From the NCBI GenBank assembly GCA_016713125.1, contig JADJPT010000001.1:405748-469747 (forward strand): a DNA stretch of 64,000 bases, written 5' to 3'. The stretch comes from Betaproteobacteria bacterium. GTDB taxonomy: Bacteria > Pseudomonadota > Gammaproteobacteria > Burkholderiales > SG8-39. The stretch's first letter is position 1, and each line of letters opens with the position of its first letter. Made by a program: the position numbers and the translations under genes. The notes under the pieces were generated by a model. That model searched no databases, was not told the origin of the DNA, and worked only from the letters and a program-made list of their open reading frames with translations. Of the stretch, positions 10,037 through 17,297 are shown piece by piece.

Positions 10037-11239
10037 TCACTTGATCGGCAGTGCTTCCTCGACCAGCGCGGCCAGGTAGCCGGCGCCCATCGGGATCACG
10101 TCGTCGTTGAAATCGTAGTTGGGGTTGTGCAGGAAGCAGTTCATCGGCCCGCCGCCCTGGCCCAGCCAGACGTAGGCGCCCGGCCGCGCCTGCAGCATGA
10201 AGGAGAAATCCTCGCCGCCCATGGTCGGGTCTTCGCTGGTGTGCACGTTGCCCTTGCCGAAGATCTTCTCGCCGACGCGCGCGGCGAAGGCGGCCTCGCG
10301 CTCGGTGTTGACGGTGGCCGGGTAGCCGCGCCGGTAGTCGATCTTCGCGCTGCCGCCCATCGACTCGGCGATGCCGGTGACGATCTCGCGCACGCGGCGT
10401 TCGGCCAGTTCGCGCGTCTCGGGCCGGAAGCTGCGCACGGTGCCGACCAGCTCGACGGCGTCGGGGATCACGTTGAAGGCGCCGATCTGGCTGGTGGCCA
10501 TCGAACACACGCTGACCACCACCGCGTCGGTGGGGCTGACGTTGCGGCTGGCGATGCTCTGCAGCGCGGTGATGATCTGCGCGGTGACCACCACCGGGTC
10601 GACCGTCAGGTGCGGCATGGCGCCATGGCCGCCTCGCCCGCTCACGGTGATCACGATCTCGTCGGTGGCGGCCATCATCGGGCCGGGACGCACCGCGATC
10701 GTGCCAGGCGGCAGGCCGGGCCAGTTGTGCAGGGCGTAGATCTCGTCGGCCGGGAAGCGCTCGAACAGGCCTTCCTCGACCATCACCTTGCCGCCGCCGC
10801 CGCCTTCCTCCGCGGGCTGGAAGATCAGGTAGGCCGTGCCGTCGAAATTGCGCGTCTGCGCCAGATAGCGCGCCGCGCCCAGCAGCATGGTGGTGTGGCC
10901 GTCGTGGCCGCAGGCGTGCATGCAGCCGGCGTGCACGGACTTGTAGGGCAGCTTGCCGTTCTCGTGCATGGGCAGGCAGTCCATGTCGGCGCGCAGGCCC
11001 ACGCCGCGGCCGCTGGCGGTCTTGCGCCCGGTGATCACGCCGACCACGCCGGTGGTGGCGATGCCGCGATGCACCTCGACGCCGAAGGATTCCAGCGTCC
11101 TGGCGACCAGCTCGGAGGTGCGCGCCTCCTTGAAGCCGAGTTCGGGGTGGGCGTGGATGTCGCGGCGGATGGCGGTGAGTTCGGCATGGAAGGGTCGGAT
11201 GTGCTCGACCGGGGTGTCGATCTTGTGCGGCGCGTTCAT
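10037..11239 (-). CDS. M20-family amidohydrolase (hippurate hydrolase/N-acyl-amino acid hydrolase type)
   Basis: A 400-residue intact protein with M20D metal-ligand motifs: HAHPELGFKE, GLRADMDCLP, HACGHDGHTTM, PAEEGGGGGK and a distal GGEDFSFM. These place it with HipO/AbgB/IAA-amino acid hydrolases, which cleave N-acylated amino acids or similar amides in the cytoplasm. It lies between the DppB gene (11 bases upstream of its start) and the binding-protein gene (about 20 bases downstream), inside one transporter operon. That position suggests the importer brings in the amide that this enzyme splits. The exact substrate is unknown. Confidence 0.9.
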   Translation of the reverse strand: MNAPHKIDTPVEHIRPFHAELTAIRRDIHAHPELGFKEARTSELVARTLESFGVEVHRGIATTGVVGVITGRKTASGRGVGLRADMDCLPMHENGKLPYKSVHAGCMHACGHDGHTTMLLGAARYLAQTRNFDGTAYLIFQPAEEGGGGGKVMVEEGLFERFPADEIYALHNWPGLPPGTIAVRPGPMMAATDEIVITVSGRGGHGAMPHLTVDPVVVTAQIITALQSIASRNVSPTDAVVVSVCSMATSQIGAFNVIPDAVELVGTVRSFRPETRELAERRVREIVTGIAESMGGSAKIDYRRGYPATVNTEREAAFAARVGEKIFGKGNVHTSEDPTMGGEDFSFMLQARPGAYVWLGQGGGPMNCFLHNPNYDFNDDVIPMGAGYLAALVEEALPIK

Positions 11240-11249
11240 GCGGATCTCC

Positions 11250-12233
11250 TCAGTTTGCGGCGGCGGCGCGGTCGAAGCGCAGGCGCGGGTCCACGGCGTA
11301 GTACAGCAGGTCGACGACGAGGTTGATGACGACGAAAAACAGCGCGATCAGGCACAGGTAGGCGGCCATCACGGGGATGTCGGCGACGGTCACCGCCTGG
11401 ATGAACAGCAGGCCCATGCCCGGCCACTGGAACACCGTTTCGGTGATGATGGCGAAGGCGATGATGGCGCCCAGCTGCAGGCCGGCGATGGTGATCACCG
11501 GCACCAGCGTGTTCTTCAGCGCATGGCGGAAATGCACCGAGCGATCGGACAGGCCGCGCGCGCGCGCGAACCTGATGTAGTCGGTGCGCAGCACCTCGAG
11601 CATCTCGGAGCGCACCAGGCGCATGATCAGCGTCATCTGGAACAGGCCCAGCGTGATCGCCGGCAGGATCAGCGACTTCAGGCCGGAGGCGGTCAGCAGG
11701 CCGGTGCTCCACCAGCCCAGCGCCACGGTGTCGCCGCGGCCGAACGAGGGCAGCCAGCCGAGCAGCACGGCGAACACCAGGATCAGCAGGATGCCGATCA
11801 GGAAGGTCGGCAGCGACACGCCGATCAGCGACACGGCGAGGAACAGTTGCGCCAGCCAGGTGTTGCGCCGCAGGGCGGTGTACACGCCCATCGGGATGCC
11901 CACGGCGAGCGCCAGCAGCGCGGCGACCAGGGACAGCTCAAGCGTGGCCGGCAGGCGCTCGAGGAACAGCGTGGACACCGGTCGCACCTGGCGCAGGCTG
12001 AGGCCGAAGTCGCCCTGCAGCGCGCGCGCGACGAAATTCGCGTACTGCACCCAGAACGGCTGGTCCAGGCCGAGCAGCCGGGTCACGCGTTCGCGGTCCT
12101 CGGGCGTGGCGTCCTGGCCGAGCATGAACAGCACCGGGTCGCCGACGAAGGTGAACAGCGAGAAGGCGATCAGCCCCACCGCCAGCATGACGAGGACGGC
12201 CTGTGCGAGACGGCGGAGGACGAATGCGGCCAT
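11250..12233 (-). CDS. Peptide ABC transporter permease (DppB-like)
   Basis: A 327-residue DppB-type inner-membrane protein starting FVLRRLAQAVLVMLAVGLIAF, with LPATLELSLVAALLALAVGIPMG and the EAA loop (RTDYIRFARARGLSDRSVHFRHALKNTLVPV). Its length and about six membrane helices are normal for the family, and no frame problem is visible, unlike its downstream partners. It is the first gene of the six-gene minus-strand operon DppB, M20 hydrolase, binding protein, DppC, DppD, DppF. It is divergent from mutY, sharing an intergenic region of about 120 bases. Confidence 0.9.
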   Translation of the reverse strand: MAAFVLRRLAQAVLVMLAVGLIAFSLFTFVGDPVLFMLGQDATPEDRERVTRLLGLDQPFWVQYANFVARALQGDFGLSLRQVRPVSTLFLERLPATLELSLVAALLALAVGIPMGVYTALRRNTWLAQLFLAVSLIGVSLPTFLIGILLILVFAVLLGWLPSFGRGDTVALGWWSTGLLTASGLKSLILPAITLGLFQMTLIMRLVRSEMLEVLRTDYIRFARARGLSDRSVHFRHALKNTLVPVITIAGLQLGAIIAFAIITETVFQWPGMGLLFIQAVTVADIPVMAAYLCLIALFFVVINLVVDLLYYAVDPRLRFDRAAAAN

Positions 12234-12344
12234 GGGGACGGGATGCTCCGGAGAGGCTGCCCGGGGATCGGTTCATGGTGCCGAATTCAACCGGTGCAGT
12301 CAAACCCTCGCGGGCCTGACGCGCGCGCCGGCCTTGCCCCCCGT

Positions 12345-12350
12345 AGAATG
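12345..12350 (+). promoter_or_regulatory. Candidate -10 element (TAGAAT) of mutY
   Basis: TAGAAT ends 5 bases before the GTG start of mutY, so transcription from it would give a leaderless message. No convincing -35 box is visible, and the assignment rests on the -10 match and on the same layout at other genes of this window. Confidence 0.4.
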
Positions 12351-12355
12351 CCGCG

Positions 12356-13411
12356 GTGCCCGATTCCCGTCCCGCAGATCCGGATTTCGCCCGCCAGCTG
12401 CTGGTCTGGCAGAAGCAGCACGGCCGCCACGATCTGCCCTGGCAGGGCACGCGTGACCCGTACCGCATCTGGGTCTCGGAGATCATGCTGCAGCAGACTC
12501 AGGTCACTGCGGTGATCCCCTACTACCAGCGCTTCATGGCGCGCTTTCCCGATGTGCGCGCACTGGCGGCGGCGGGCGAGGACGAGGTGCTGCGCCACTG
12601 GAGCGGTCTGGGCTACTACGCCCGCGCGCGCAACCTGCATCGCGCCGCGCGCATCGTCGCCGAGGCCGGCGGCGGGCGCTTTCCGCGCAGCGCGCAGGGG
12701 CTGGCCGAGCTGCCCGGCATCGGACGCTCGACCGCCGCGGCGATCGCCGCCTTCGCCTGGGGCGAACGTGTCGCGATCCTCGACGGCAACGTCAAGCGCG
12801 TGCTGGCGCGACGCTTCGGCGTCGAAGGGTTCCCCGGCGCCGGCCCGGTGGAGGCCGGGCTGTGGGCGCTGGCCGAAAGCCTGCTGCCGGAACGCGGCGT
12901 CGAGGCCTACACGCAGGGGCTGATGGACCTCGGTGCCACGCTGTGCACGCGCGGCAAGCCCGATTGCGGGCGCTGCCCGCTGCGCGAGGACTGTGTGGCG
13001 CTGAACACCGGTCGCGTCGCAGAGCTGCCCGCAGCGCGGCCGAAGAAGGCCTATCCGACGCGCGAGGCGACCTGGCTGGTGCTGCTGCACGCCGGCGAGG
13101 TGCTGCTCGAGCGCCGGCCGCCGACCGGATTGTGGGGCGGACTGTGGGTGTTTCCCGAGCCGGCCGGCGCCGACATCGCCGCCTGTGCCGAACGACTGGG
13201 CTGCGAGCTGGGCGCGCAGCGCGAGCTGGCGCGTTTCGCGCACGGCTTCACGCATTTCCGCCTCGATGTGCGACCGGTGCTGTGCGAGGTGCGCAGCCGC
13301 GCGGCGCGCGCCGAAGCCGGCGGTGGGCGCATCTGGATGCCGCTCGCGCAGGCCGCCGAGGCGGCCCTGCCGACCCCGGTCAAGGCCCTGCTGCTGGCCC
13401 TGAAAGTCTGA
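12356..13411 (+). CDS. mutY: A/G-specific adenine glycosylase MutY
   Basis: A 351-residue base-excision-repair glycosylase that removes adenine mispaired with 8-oxoguanine. Visible are the catalytic Glu42 in SEIMLQQTQV, the helix-hairpin-helix LPGIGRSTAAAI (119-130), the catalytic Asp143 in ILDGNVKRVLAR, and the four Fe-S cysteines C197, C204, C207 and C213 with the normal x6-x2-x5 spacing. The C-terminal Nudix-like 8-oxoG recognition domain follows, including GLWGGLWVFPE. The start is a GTG at 12356; the family normally begins close to this point. It is divergent from the transporter operon and convergent with the LON-domain gene. Confidence 0.95.
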   Translation: MPDSRPADPDFARQLLVWQKQHGRHDLPWQGTRDPYRIWVSEIMLQQTQVTAVIPYYQRFMARFPDVRALAAAGEDEVLRHWSGLGYYARARNLHRAARIVAEAGGGRFPRSAQGLAELPGIGRSTAAAIAAFAWGERVAILDGNVKRVLARRFGVEGFPGAGPVEAGLWALAESLLPERGVEAYTQGLMDLGATLCTRGKPDCGRCPLREDCVALNTGRVAELPAARPKKAYPTREATWLVLLHAGEVLLERRPPTGLWGGLWVFPEPAGADIAACAERLGCELGAQRELARFAHGFTHFRLDVRPVLCEVRSRAARAEAGGGRIWMPLAQAAEAALPTPVKALLLALKV

Positions 13412-13458
13412 CTTTCATTTTGCGAGATCCGCTCCTGGAGCGGCGTTCCGGTCAATTC

Positions 13459-13478
13459 GTGTATCGGTAAAGATACAC
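13459..13478. repeat. Perfect 7-bp inverted repeat with 6-base spacer in convergent gap
   Basis: GTGTATC and GATACAC flank GGTAAA between the converging mutY and LON-domain genes. There is no T-tract, so it is not a standard intrinsic terminator. The shape resembles a dimeric repressor site, but no promoter starts here. A second short hairpin (CCGCTC/GAGCGG) lies about 20 bases upstream. Confidence 0.5.
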
Positions 13479-13510
13479 TGCCGAGCCAGGCTGGAGGCTG
13501 CGTGCGGGTC

Positions 13511-14122
13511 TCAGGCGCCCGTGAGCCTGTGCTGGACGAGGAATTTGTGCAGGATCTCGATGCGTTGCACGGCGTCGTCCAGTTCGAGCAGCTTCTGCTT
13601 GGCGGCAGTGGGCACCGGCAGGATCTCGGTCAGGCGCGCGCCCACCCAGGCGCTGGACTCGAAGCGCAGCGGTGCGGCGACCAGGCTTTCGCCGTGCTCG
13701 TCGAGCACCGCGCGCAGCAGGCGCGCGCACGCGAGGTAGGCCGGGGGCAGCGCGGCGTCGGTCTCCGTCGCCAGCAGTTCGACGCGCGCGCGTGTCAGCC
13801 CAGCCGCGGTGACGTGCGAGGCGAGGATGCGAAAGCGCGCGCCGCCGCGCGCCTTGACCTGCAGCATGCCGAGTTGCTGCATGTCCCAGTCGACGATTCG
13901 CGCCAGGCAGCCCACGGCTTCGGGGATCGCGGGCGCGCCGACTTCGCTGCCGCTGCGGATCAGGCAGATGCCGAACGGGCGCTCCTGCTTCAGGCAGTCC
14001 TTGGCCATGTCCATGTAGCGCTGCTCGAAGATGCGCAGCGGCAGCAGGCCATCGGGAAACAGTACGGTGGCGAGCGGGAAGATCGCCAGGTCTTCGATGA
14101 TTCCGGCGTCCGCCCCGCTCAT
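13511..14122 (-). CDS. LON peptidase substrate-binding (N-terminal) domain protein
   Basis: A 203-residue cytoplasmic protein made only of the LON-N/PUA-like domain: FPLATVLFPDGLLPLRIFEQRYMDMAKDCL near the start is diagnostic, followed by FGICLIRSG and GCLARIVDW. It lacks the ATPase and Ser-Lys protease parts of Lon. Such stand-alone proteins are common in proteobacteria and their function is not firmly known; substrate binding or adaptor roles have been suggested. Its start overlaps the end of rapZ by 4 bases (ATGA-type), so the two are probably translationally coupled. Confidence 0.88.
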   Translation of the reverse strand: MSGADAGIIEDLAIFPLATVLFPDGLLPLRIFEQRYMDMAKDCLKQERPFGICLIRSGSEVGAPAIPEAVGCLARIVDWDMQQLGMLQVKARGGARFRILASHVTAAGLTRARVELLATETDAALPPAYLACARLLRAVLDEHGESLVAAPLRFESSAWVGARLTEILPVPTAAKQKLLELDDAVQRIEILHKFLVQHRLTGA

Positions 14123-14982
14123 GCGCCGTGCGTCGCGGCGAGGTCTTCGCCGGACAGCCCGCGATGCCGCACCAGTACGGTCCAGCGCGGGCCGAAGTGC
14201 GCAGCCAGTCGCTCGACCAGGTACACCGAGCGGTGCCGGCCCCCGGTGCAGCCCACGGCCACGGTCACGTGGTTGCGGTTGTCGCGCACCATGTCGGGCA
14301 GCCAGCGCTCTAGGAAGCCGCTGACGTCCTCGAACAGCCGCTGCACCGCGTCCTGGCGCTGCAGGTACTCGGCGACCGGCGCATCGCGTCCGGTCAGGGG
14401 TCGCAGCACGGGGTCGTAGTGCGGGTTGGGCAGCATGCGCGCATCGATGACCCAGTCGGCGTCGATCGGGATGCCGGCCTTGAAGCCGAAGGACTCGAAC
14501 AGCAGCAGCACCGAGCCGGTGTCCACGCCGAGCAGGTCCTTCAGCCAGTTGCGCAGCGCCTGCGGCAGCAGTTCGCTGGTGTCGATGCGGTGGCCGAGAT
14601 TCGAGACATGCTCGAGCATCTCGCGCTCGCGCGCGATCGCCTCGGCGATGGTCAGGCCCAGCGCCGACAGCGGGTGCCGGCGCCGCGTCTCCGAGAAGCG
14701 CCGCAGCAGCGCCTCACGGCTGGCCTCGAGGAACAGCAGCCTGCATTCGATGCCCGTCGACTTGAGCTGCGCCAGCGCCTCGGGCAGCGCGGCCAGCGCC
14801 GCGCTGCGCGCGTCGATGCTGACTGCGACGCGTGCGTGGCCCGCCTCCGAAAGGTAGCGCACCACCTCGGTGAGCAGGGTGGCGGGCAGGTTGTCGACGC
14901 AGTAGTAGCCCGCGTCTTCGAGCACGCCGAGCGCGATGCTCTTGCCCGAGCCGGACAGCCCGCTGACCAGGACCAGTTGCAT
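14119..14982 (-). CDS. rapZ: RNase adapter / nucleotide-binding protein RapZ
   Basis: A 287-residue P-loop protein (GLSGSGKS at 8-15) with the family's CVDNLPATLL motif, SETRRRHPL, and the C-terminal RNA-binding region ending VGCTGGRHRSVYLVE. In enterobacteria RapZ guides RNase E to the GlmZ small RNA and thereby tunes glucosamine-6-phosphate synthesis; the betaproteobacterial target is not established. It stands with hprK, ptsN, hpf and rpoN, the usual nitrogen-PTS neighbourhood, but here a PsiF-repeat gene lies between rapZ and hprK. Length and motifs are normal. Confidence 0.94.
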   Translation of the reverse strand: MQLVLVSGLSGSGKSIALGVLEDAGYYCVDNLPATLLTEVVRYLSEAGHARVAVSIDARSAALAALPEALAQLKSTGIECRLLFLEASREALLRRFSETRRRHPLSALGLTIAEAIAREREMLEHVSNLGHRIDTSELLPQALRNWLKDLLGVDTGSVLLLFESFGFKAGIPIDADWVIDARMLPNPHYDPVLRPLTGRDAPVAEYLQRQDAVQRLFEDVSGFLERWLPDMVRDNRNHVTVAVGCTGGRHRSVYLVERLAAHFGPRWTVLVRHRGLSGEDLAATHGA

Positions 14983-15000
14983 CGCGATCGGCCGCAGGGC

Positions 15001-15300
15001 TCAGCCCTTGAGGCACTCGCTCATGAACTTCTTGCGCTCGTCGCCCTTGAGCTTCTTCTCGCCGGCATCCTTGTTGCAGGTCGTCATCTTGTTCTGCTGC
15101 GAGGCCTTCTTGGTCTTCAGGCACTCGCTCATGAACTTCTTGCGCTCGTCGCCCTTGAGGTTCTTCTCGCCGGCGTCCTTGTTGCAGGTCGCCATCCTGC
15201 TCTGCTGCTCGGTGGGCTTCTTGTCGTCGGCGGCGCGGACGGTGGCGGCGGACAGTGCGAACGCGGCCAGTGCGGCGAAAGCCAGGATCTGCTTGGTCAT
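15001..15300 (-). CDS. PsiF-repeat small secreted protein
   Basis: A 99-residue protein with a Sec signal peptide (residues 1-23, ending TVRAA) followed by two PsiF repeats, each with CNKDAGEK, KGDERKKFMSECLK and two cysteines. The ATG at 15300 is preceded by GAGAGGAGC, a strong ribosome-binding site; the frame is open further upstream but without a signal-peptide start. E. coli PsiF is induced by phosphate starvation and its function is unknown. The two repeats are almost identical at DNA level (see the repeat entry). A TATCAT -10-like hexamer lies at 15357-15362. Confidence 0.85.
   Translation of the reverse strand: MTKQILAFAALAAFALSAATVRAADDKKPTEQQSRMATCNKDAGEKNLKGDERKKFMSECLKTKKASQQNKMTTCNKDAGEKKLKGDERKKFMSECLKG
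15011..15196. repeat. Near-identical 78-bp direct repeats inside the PsiF-repeat gene
   Basis: Bases 15011-15088 and 15119-15196 match with 3 differences in 78 (period 108 bases, 36 codons). The three differences are spread, and the first 41 bases are identical. This looks like a recent internal duplication of one PsiF unit or homogenisation between copies. Confidence 0.85.
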
Positions 15301-15406
15301 GGTGCTGCTCCTCTCGGATGGGTTGGCGGGCCGGCGCCTTGTCCGGCACCGGAAGGATGATAACGCCGGCGTCTGCGCGGCCGTTGACCGGCGCACGCCG
15401 CGGACC

Positions 15407-16339
15407 TCAGTCTTCGTCTTTTTCGATGGCGGCGCGTTGGCGGGCGAGGAACTCCGCGGTGCTGTCGATGCCGCGCAACTGCAGGATGTGGTTGCGCACG
15501 GCCGCCTCGAGCAGCACCGCCAGGTTGCGCCCGGCGGCGACCGGGATCACCACCTTGCGCACCGTCAGGCCGAGGATGTCCTCGGACTGGTCGGCCAGCG
15601 GCAGTCGTTCTACGTCGATGCCGCCGGCTGCCGGTTTGGCCAGGTGCACGATCAGCTTGAGGCGCATCTTGGGCCGCACCGCGGTCTCGCCGAAGATGGT
15701 GCGCACGTTCAGCAGGCCCAGGCCGCGCACCTCGATGAAATCCTTGAGCATCGGCGGGCAGCGCCCCTCGAGCGTCTTGATCGCGATGCGCGAAATCTCC
15801 ACCACGTCGTCGGCGACCAGGCCGTGGCCGCGGCTGATGAGCTCCAGTCCGAGTTCGCTCTTGCCCACGCCGGACTCGCCGGTGATCAGCACGCCCAGGC
15901 CGAGCACGTCCATCAGCACGCCATGCCGCGTGGTCGAGTCGGCAAGGGCCTTGGCCAGATAGCGCGACAGGGCCTCGATCACGCGCGGCGCGGCGAGCGG
16001 TGTGGCGAACAGCGGCGTGTGGCCGGCGTGCGCGGCCGCCAGCACCTCGGCCGGCGCGGCGACGCCGTCGGCGACGATCACCACGGCGGGCGGACCGGCG
16101 AACAGCTTGGCGACGAAATCGGTGCGCGCCTCCGGCGCGAAGGCCGAGAACATCGAGGCCTTGTAGGCGCCTAGCACCTGGATGCTGTTCGGATGCGTGA
16201 GGTTGAGGTGGCCGATCAGTGCCGCGGAGGCCGCGGCCTCGCGCTTTACCGCCGCGCTGCCGTCCTGGCCCGCGATCCAGGCCAGTTGCAGCGCCGCGCG
16301 GTTGTCGTCATGCAGCCGCGTGACGTTGACCTGCAGCAT
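15407..16339 (-). CDS. hprK: HPr kinase/phosphorylase
   Basis: A 310-residue HprK. The Walker A motif GESGVGKSELGLELISRGHGLVADD and the K-loop/signature EVRGLGLLNVRTIFGE are plain, and the N-terminal MurF-like domain precedes them. HprK phosphorylates and dephosphorylates a seryl residue of HPr. The frame extends to 16381, but the ATG at 16339 begins the conserved MLQVNVTRL segment and overlaps the end of ptsN by 32 bases. In betaproteobacteria hprK is typically found with ptsN, linking the regulatory PTS to metabolism rather than to sugar uptake. Confidence 0.94.
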   Translation of the reverse strand: MLQVNVTRLHDDNRAALQLAWIAGQDGSAAVKREAAASAALIGHLNLTHPNSIQVLGAYKASMFSAFAPEARTDFVAKLFAGPPAVVIVADGVAAPAEVLAAAHAGHTPLFATPLAAPRVIEALSRYLAKALADSTTRHGVLMDVLGLGVLITGESGVGKSELGLELISRGHGLVADDVVEISRIAIKTLEGRCPPMLKDFIEVRGLGLLNVRTIFGETAVRPKMRLKLIVHLAKPAAGGIDVERLPLADQSEDILGLTVRKVVIPVAAGRNLAVLLEAAVRNHILQLRGIDSTAEFLARQRAAIEKDED

Positions 16340-16793
16340 CCGGTTGCCATGAGGAAATGAGCTGGTGCAGGGCCGCGGCATCGGCGGCGGCGGTCATCGC
16401 CTCGCGCAGCGGACGGTCGCTGAACATCTGCGCAAGTTCGGAAAGGATCTGCAGGTGCTTCTCGGTCGCCTGCTCGGGCACCAGCAGCGCGAACACCAGG
16501 CAGACCGGCTTGCCGTCCGGAGCGTCGAAGGCGACCGGTTCGGACAGGCGTATGAAGGCGCCCAGCGCGTCCTTCAGGCCCTTGATGCGGCCGTGCGGGA
16601 TCGCCACGCCCTGACCCAATCCTGTGGAGCCCAGGCGCTCGCGCGCGAACAGGCTCTCGAACACCAGGCTGCGGGCGATGCCGTGGTTGTTCTCGAACAG
16701 CAGGCCAACCTGCTCGAACAGGCGCTTCTTGCTCGAGACGGGCAGGTCGACGGCGACGTTGGCGGGGGGGAGGAGTTTGGCGACGAGGTTCAT
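16308..16793 (-). CDS. ptsN: Nitrogen-regulatory PTS enzyme IIA (PtsN)
   Basis: A 161-residue EIIA-Ntr protein with the phosphorylated His67 in VAIPHGRIKGL and the ERLGSTGLGQG loop before it. PtsN is the terminal phosphate acceptor of the PTS-Ntr chain and regulates potassium transport and other functions rather than sugar import. It is directly followed by hprK with overlapping ends and lies downstream of hpf and rpoN on the same strand, the classic rpoN-region arrangement. Confidence 0.93.
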   Translation of the reverse strand: MNLVAKLLPPANVAVDLPVSSKKRLFEQVGLLFENNHGIARSLVFESLFARERLGSTGLGQGVAIPHGRIKGLKDALGAFIRLSEPVAFDAPDGKPVCLVFALLVPEQATEKHLQILSELAQMFSDRPLREAMTAAADAAALHQLISSWQPDAAGQRHAAA

Positions 16794-16844
16794 GCGGACG
16801 TGTCCGGCGGCCGCTTTTCCCTACCGGGGGCAAAACGGCGGCGG

Positions 16845-16850
16845 ATTATA
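16845..16850 (-). promoter_or_regulatory. Candidate -10 (TATAAT) for ptsN-hprK
   Basis: Read on the minus strand, a perfect TATAAT lies about 50 bases upstream of the ptsN ATG in the 137-base gap after hpf. The -35 region is not convincing. It would give ptsN-hprK a promoter separate from rpoN-hpf. Confidence 0.45.
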
Positions 16851-16930
16851 CCCCAGGCTTTGTCGCGCTGCGGCAAAGCCCGGGACGGGCGGGCAACGGG
16901 CCGGGAGGGGGGCTGCGTTTCCGCGTCGAA

Positions 16931-17263
16931 TTACTCCGGGGCTTCTTCGACGTTGCGATGCTTGAGGGTGTCGTGCGAGCGGGCCGCGGATTTGTCCTTG
17001 TGCTTGAGCACCTGGCGATCCAGCTTGTCGACCAGCAGGTCGATGGCCGCGTACAGGTCGCCGTCCACGCATTCGGCGTGGATGTCGCGGCCGCGCACGT
17101 GCAGCGTCACCTCGGCCTTCTGCTTGAGCTTTTCCACCGAGAGGATGACATGGGCGTCGATCACGTGGTCGAAGTGACGTTTGACGCGCTCGAGCTTGCT
17201 GCTCACGTAACTGCGAATCGCCGGGGTGACTTCGAGGTGATGGCCGCTGACGTTCAGGTTCAT
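16931..17263 (-). CDS. hpf: Ribosome hibernation-promoting factor (short HPF/YhbH type)
   Basis: A 110-residue protein of the sigma-54 modulation/S30AE family, beginning MNLNVSGHHLEVTPAIR and containing KLKQKAEVTLHVRGRDIHAE and DLYAAIDLLVDKLDRQ. Short HPF binds the small subunit decoding site in stationary phase. It lacks the long C-terminal dimerisation domain. A very strong ribosome-binding site GGAGGAG lies upstream of the ATG at 17263, 34 bases after the rpoN stop, so it is probably co-transcribed with rpoN. Confidence 0.93.
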   Translation of the reverse strand: MNLNVSGHHLEVTPAIRSYVSSKLERVKRHFDHVIDAHVILSVEKLKQKAEVTLHVRGRDIHAECVDGDLYAAIDLLVDKLDRQVLKHKDKSAARSHDTLKHRNVEEAPE

Positions 17264-17297
17264 GGCTCCTCCGTGGTGGGCGATGCTGGTTGGACGA

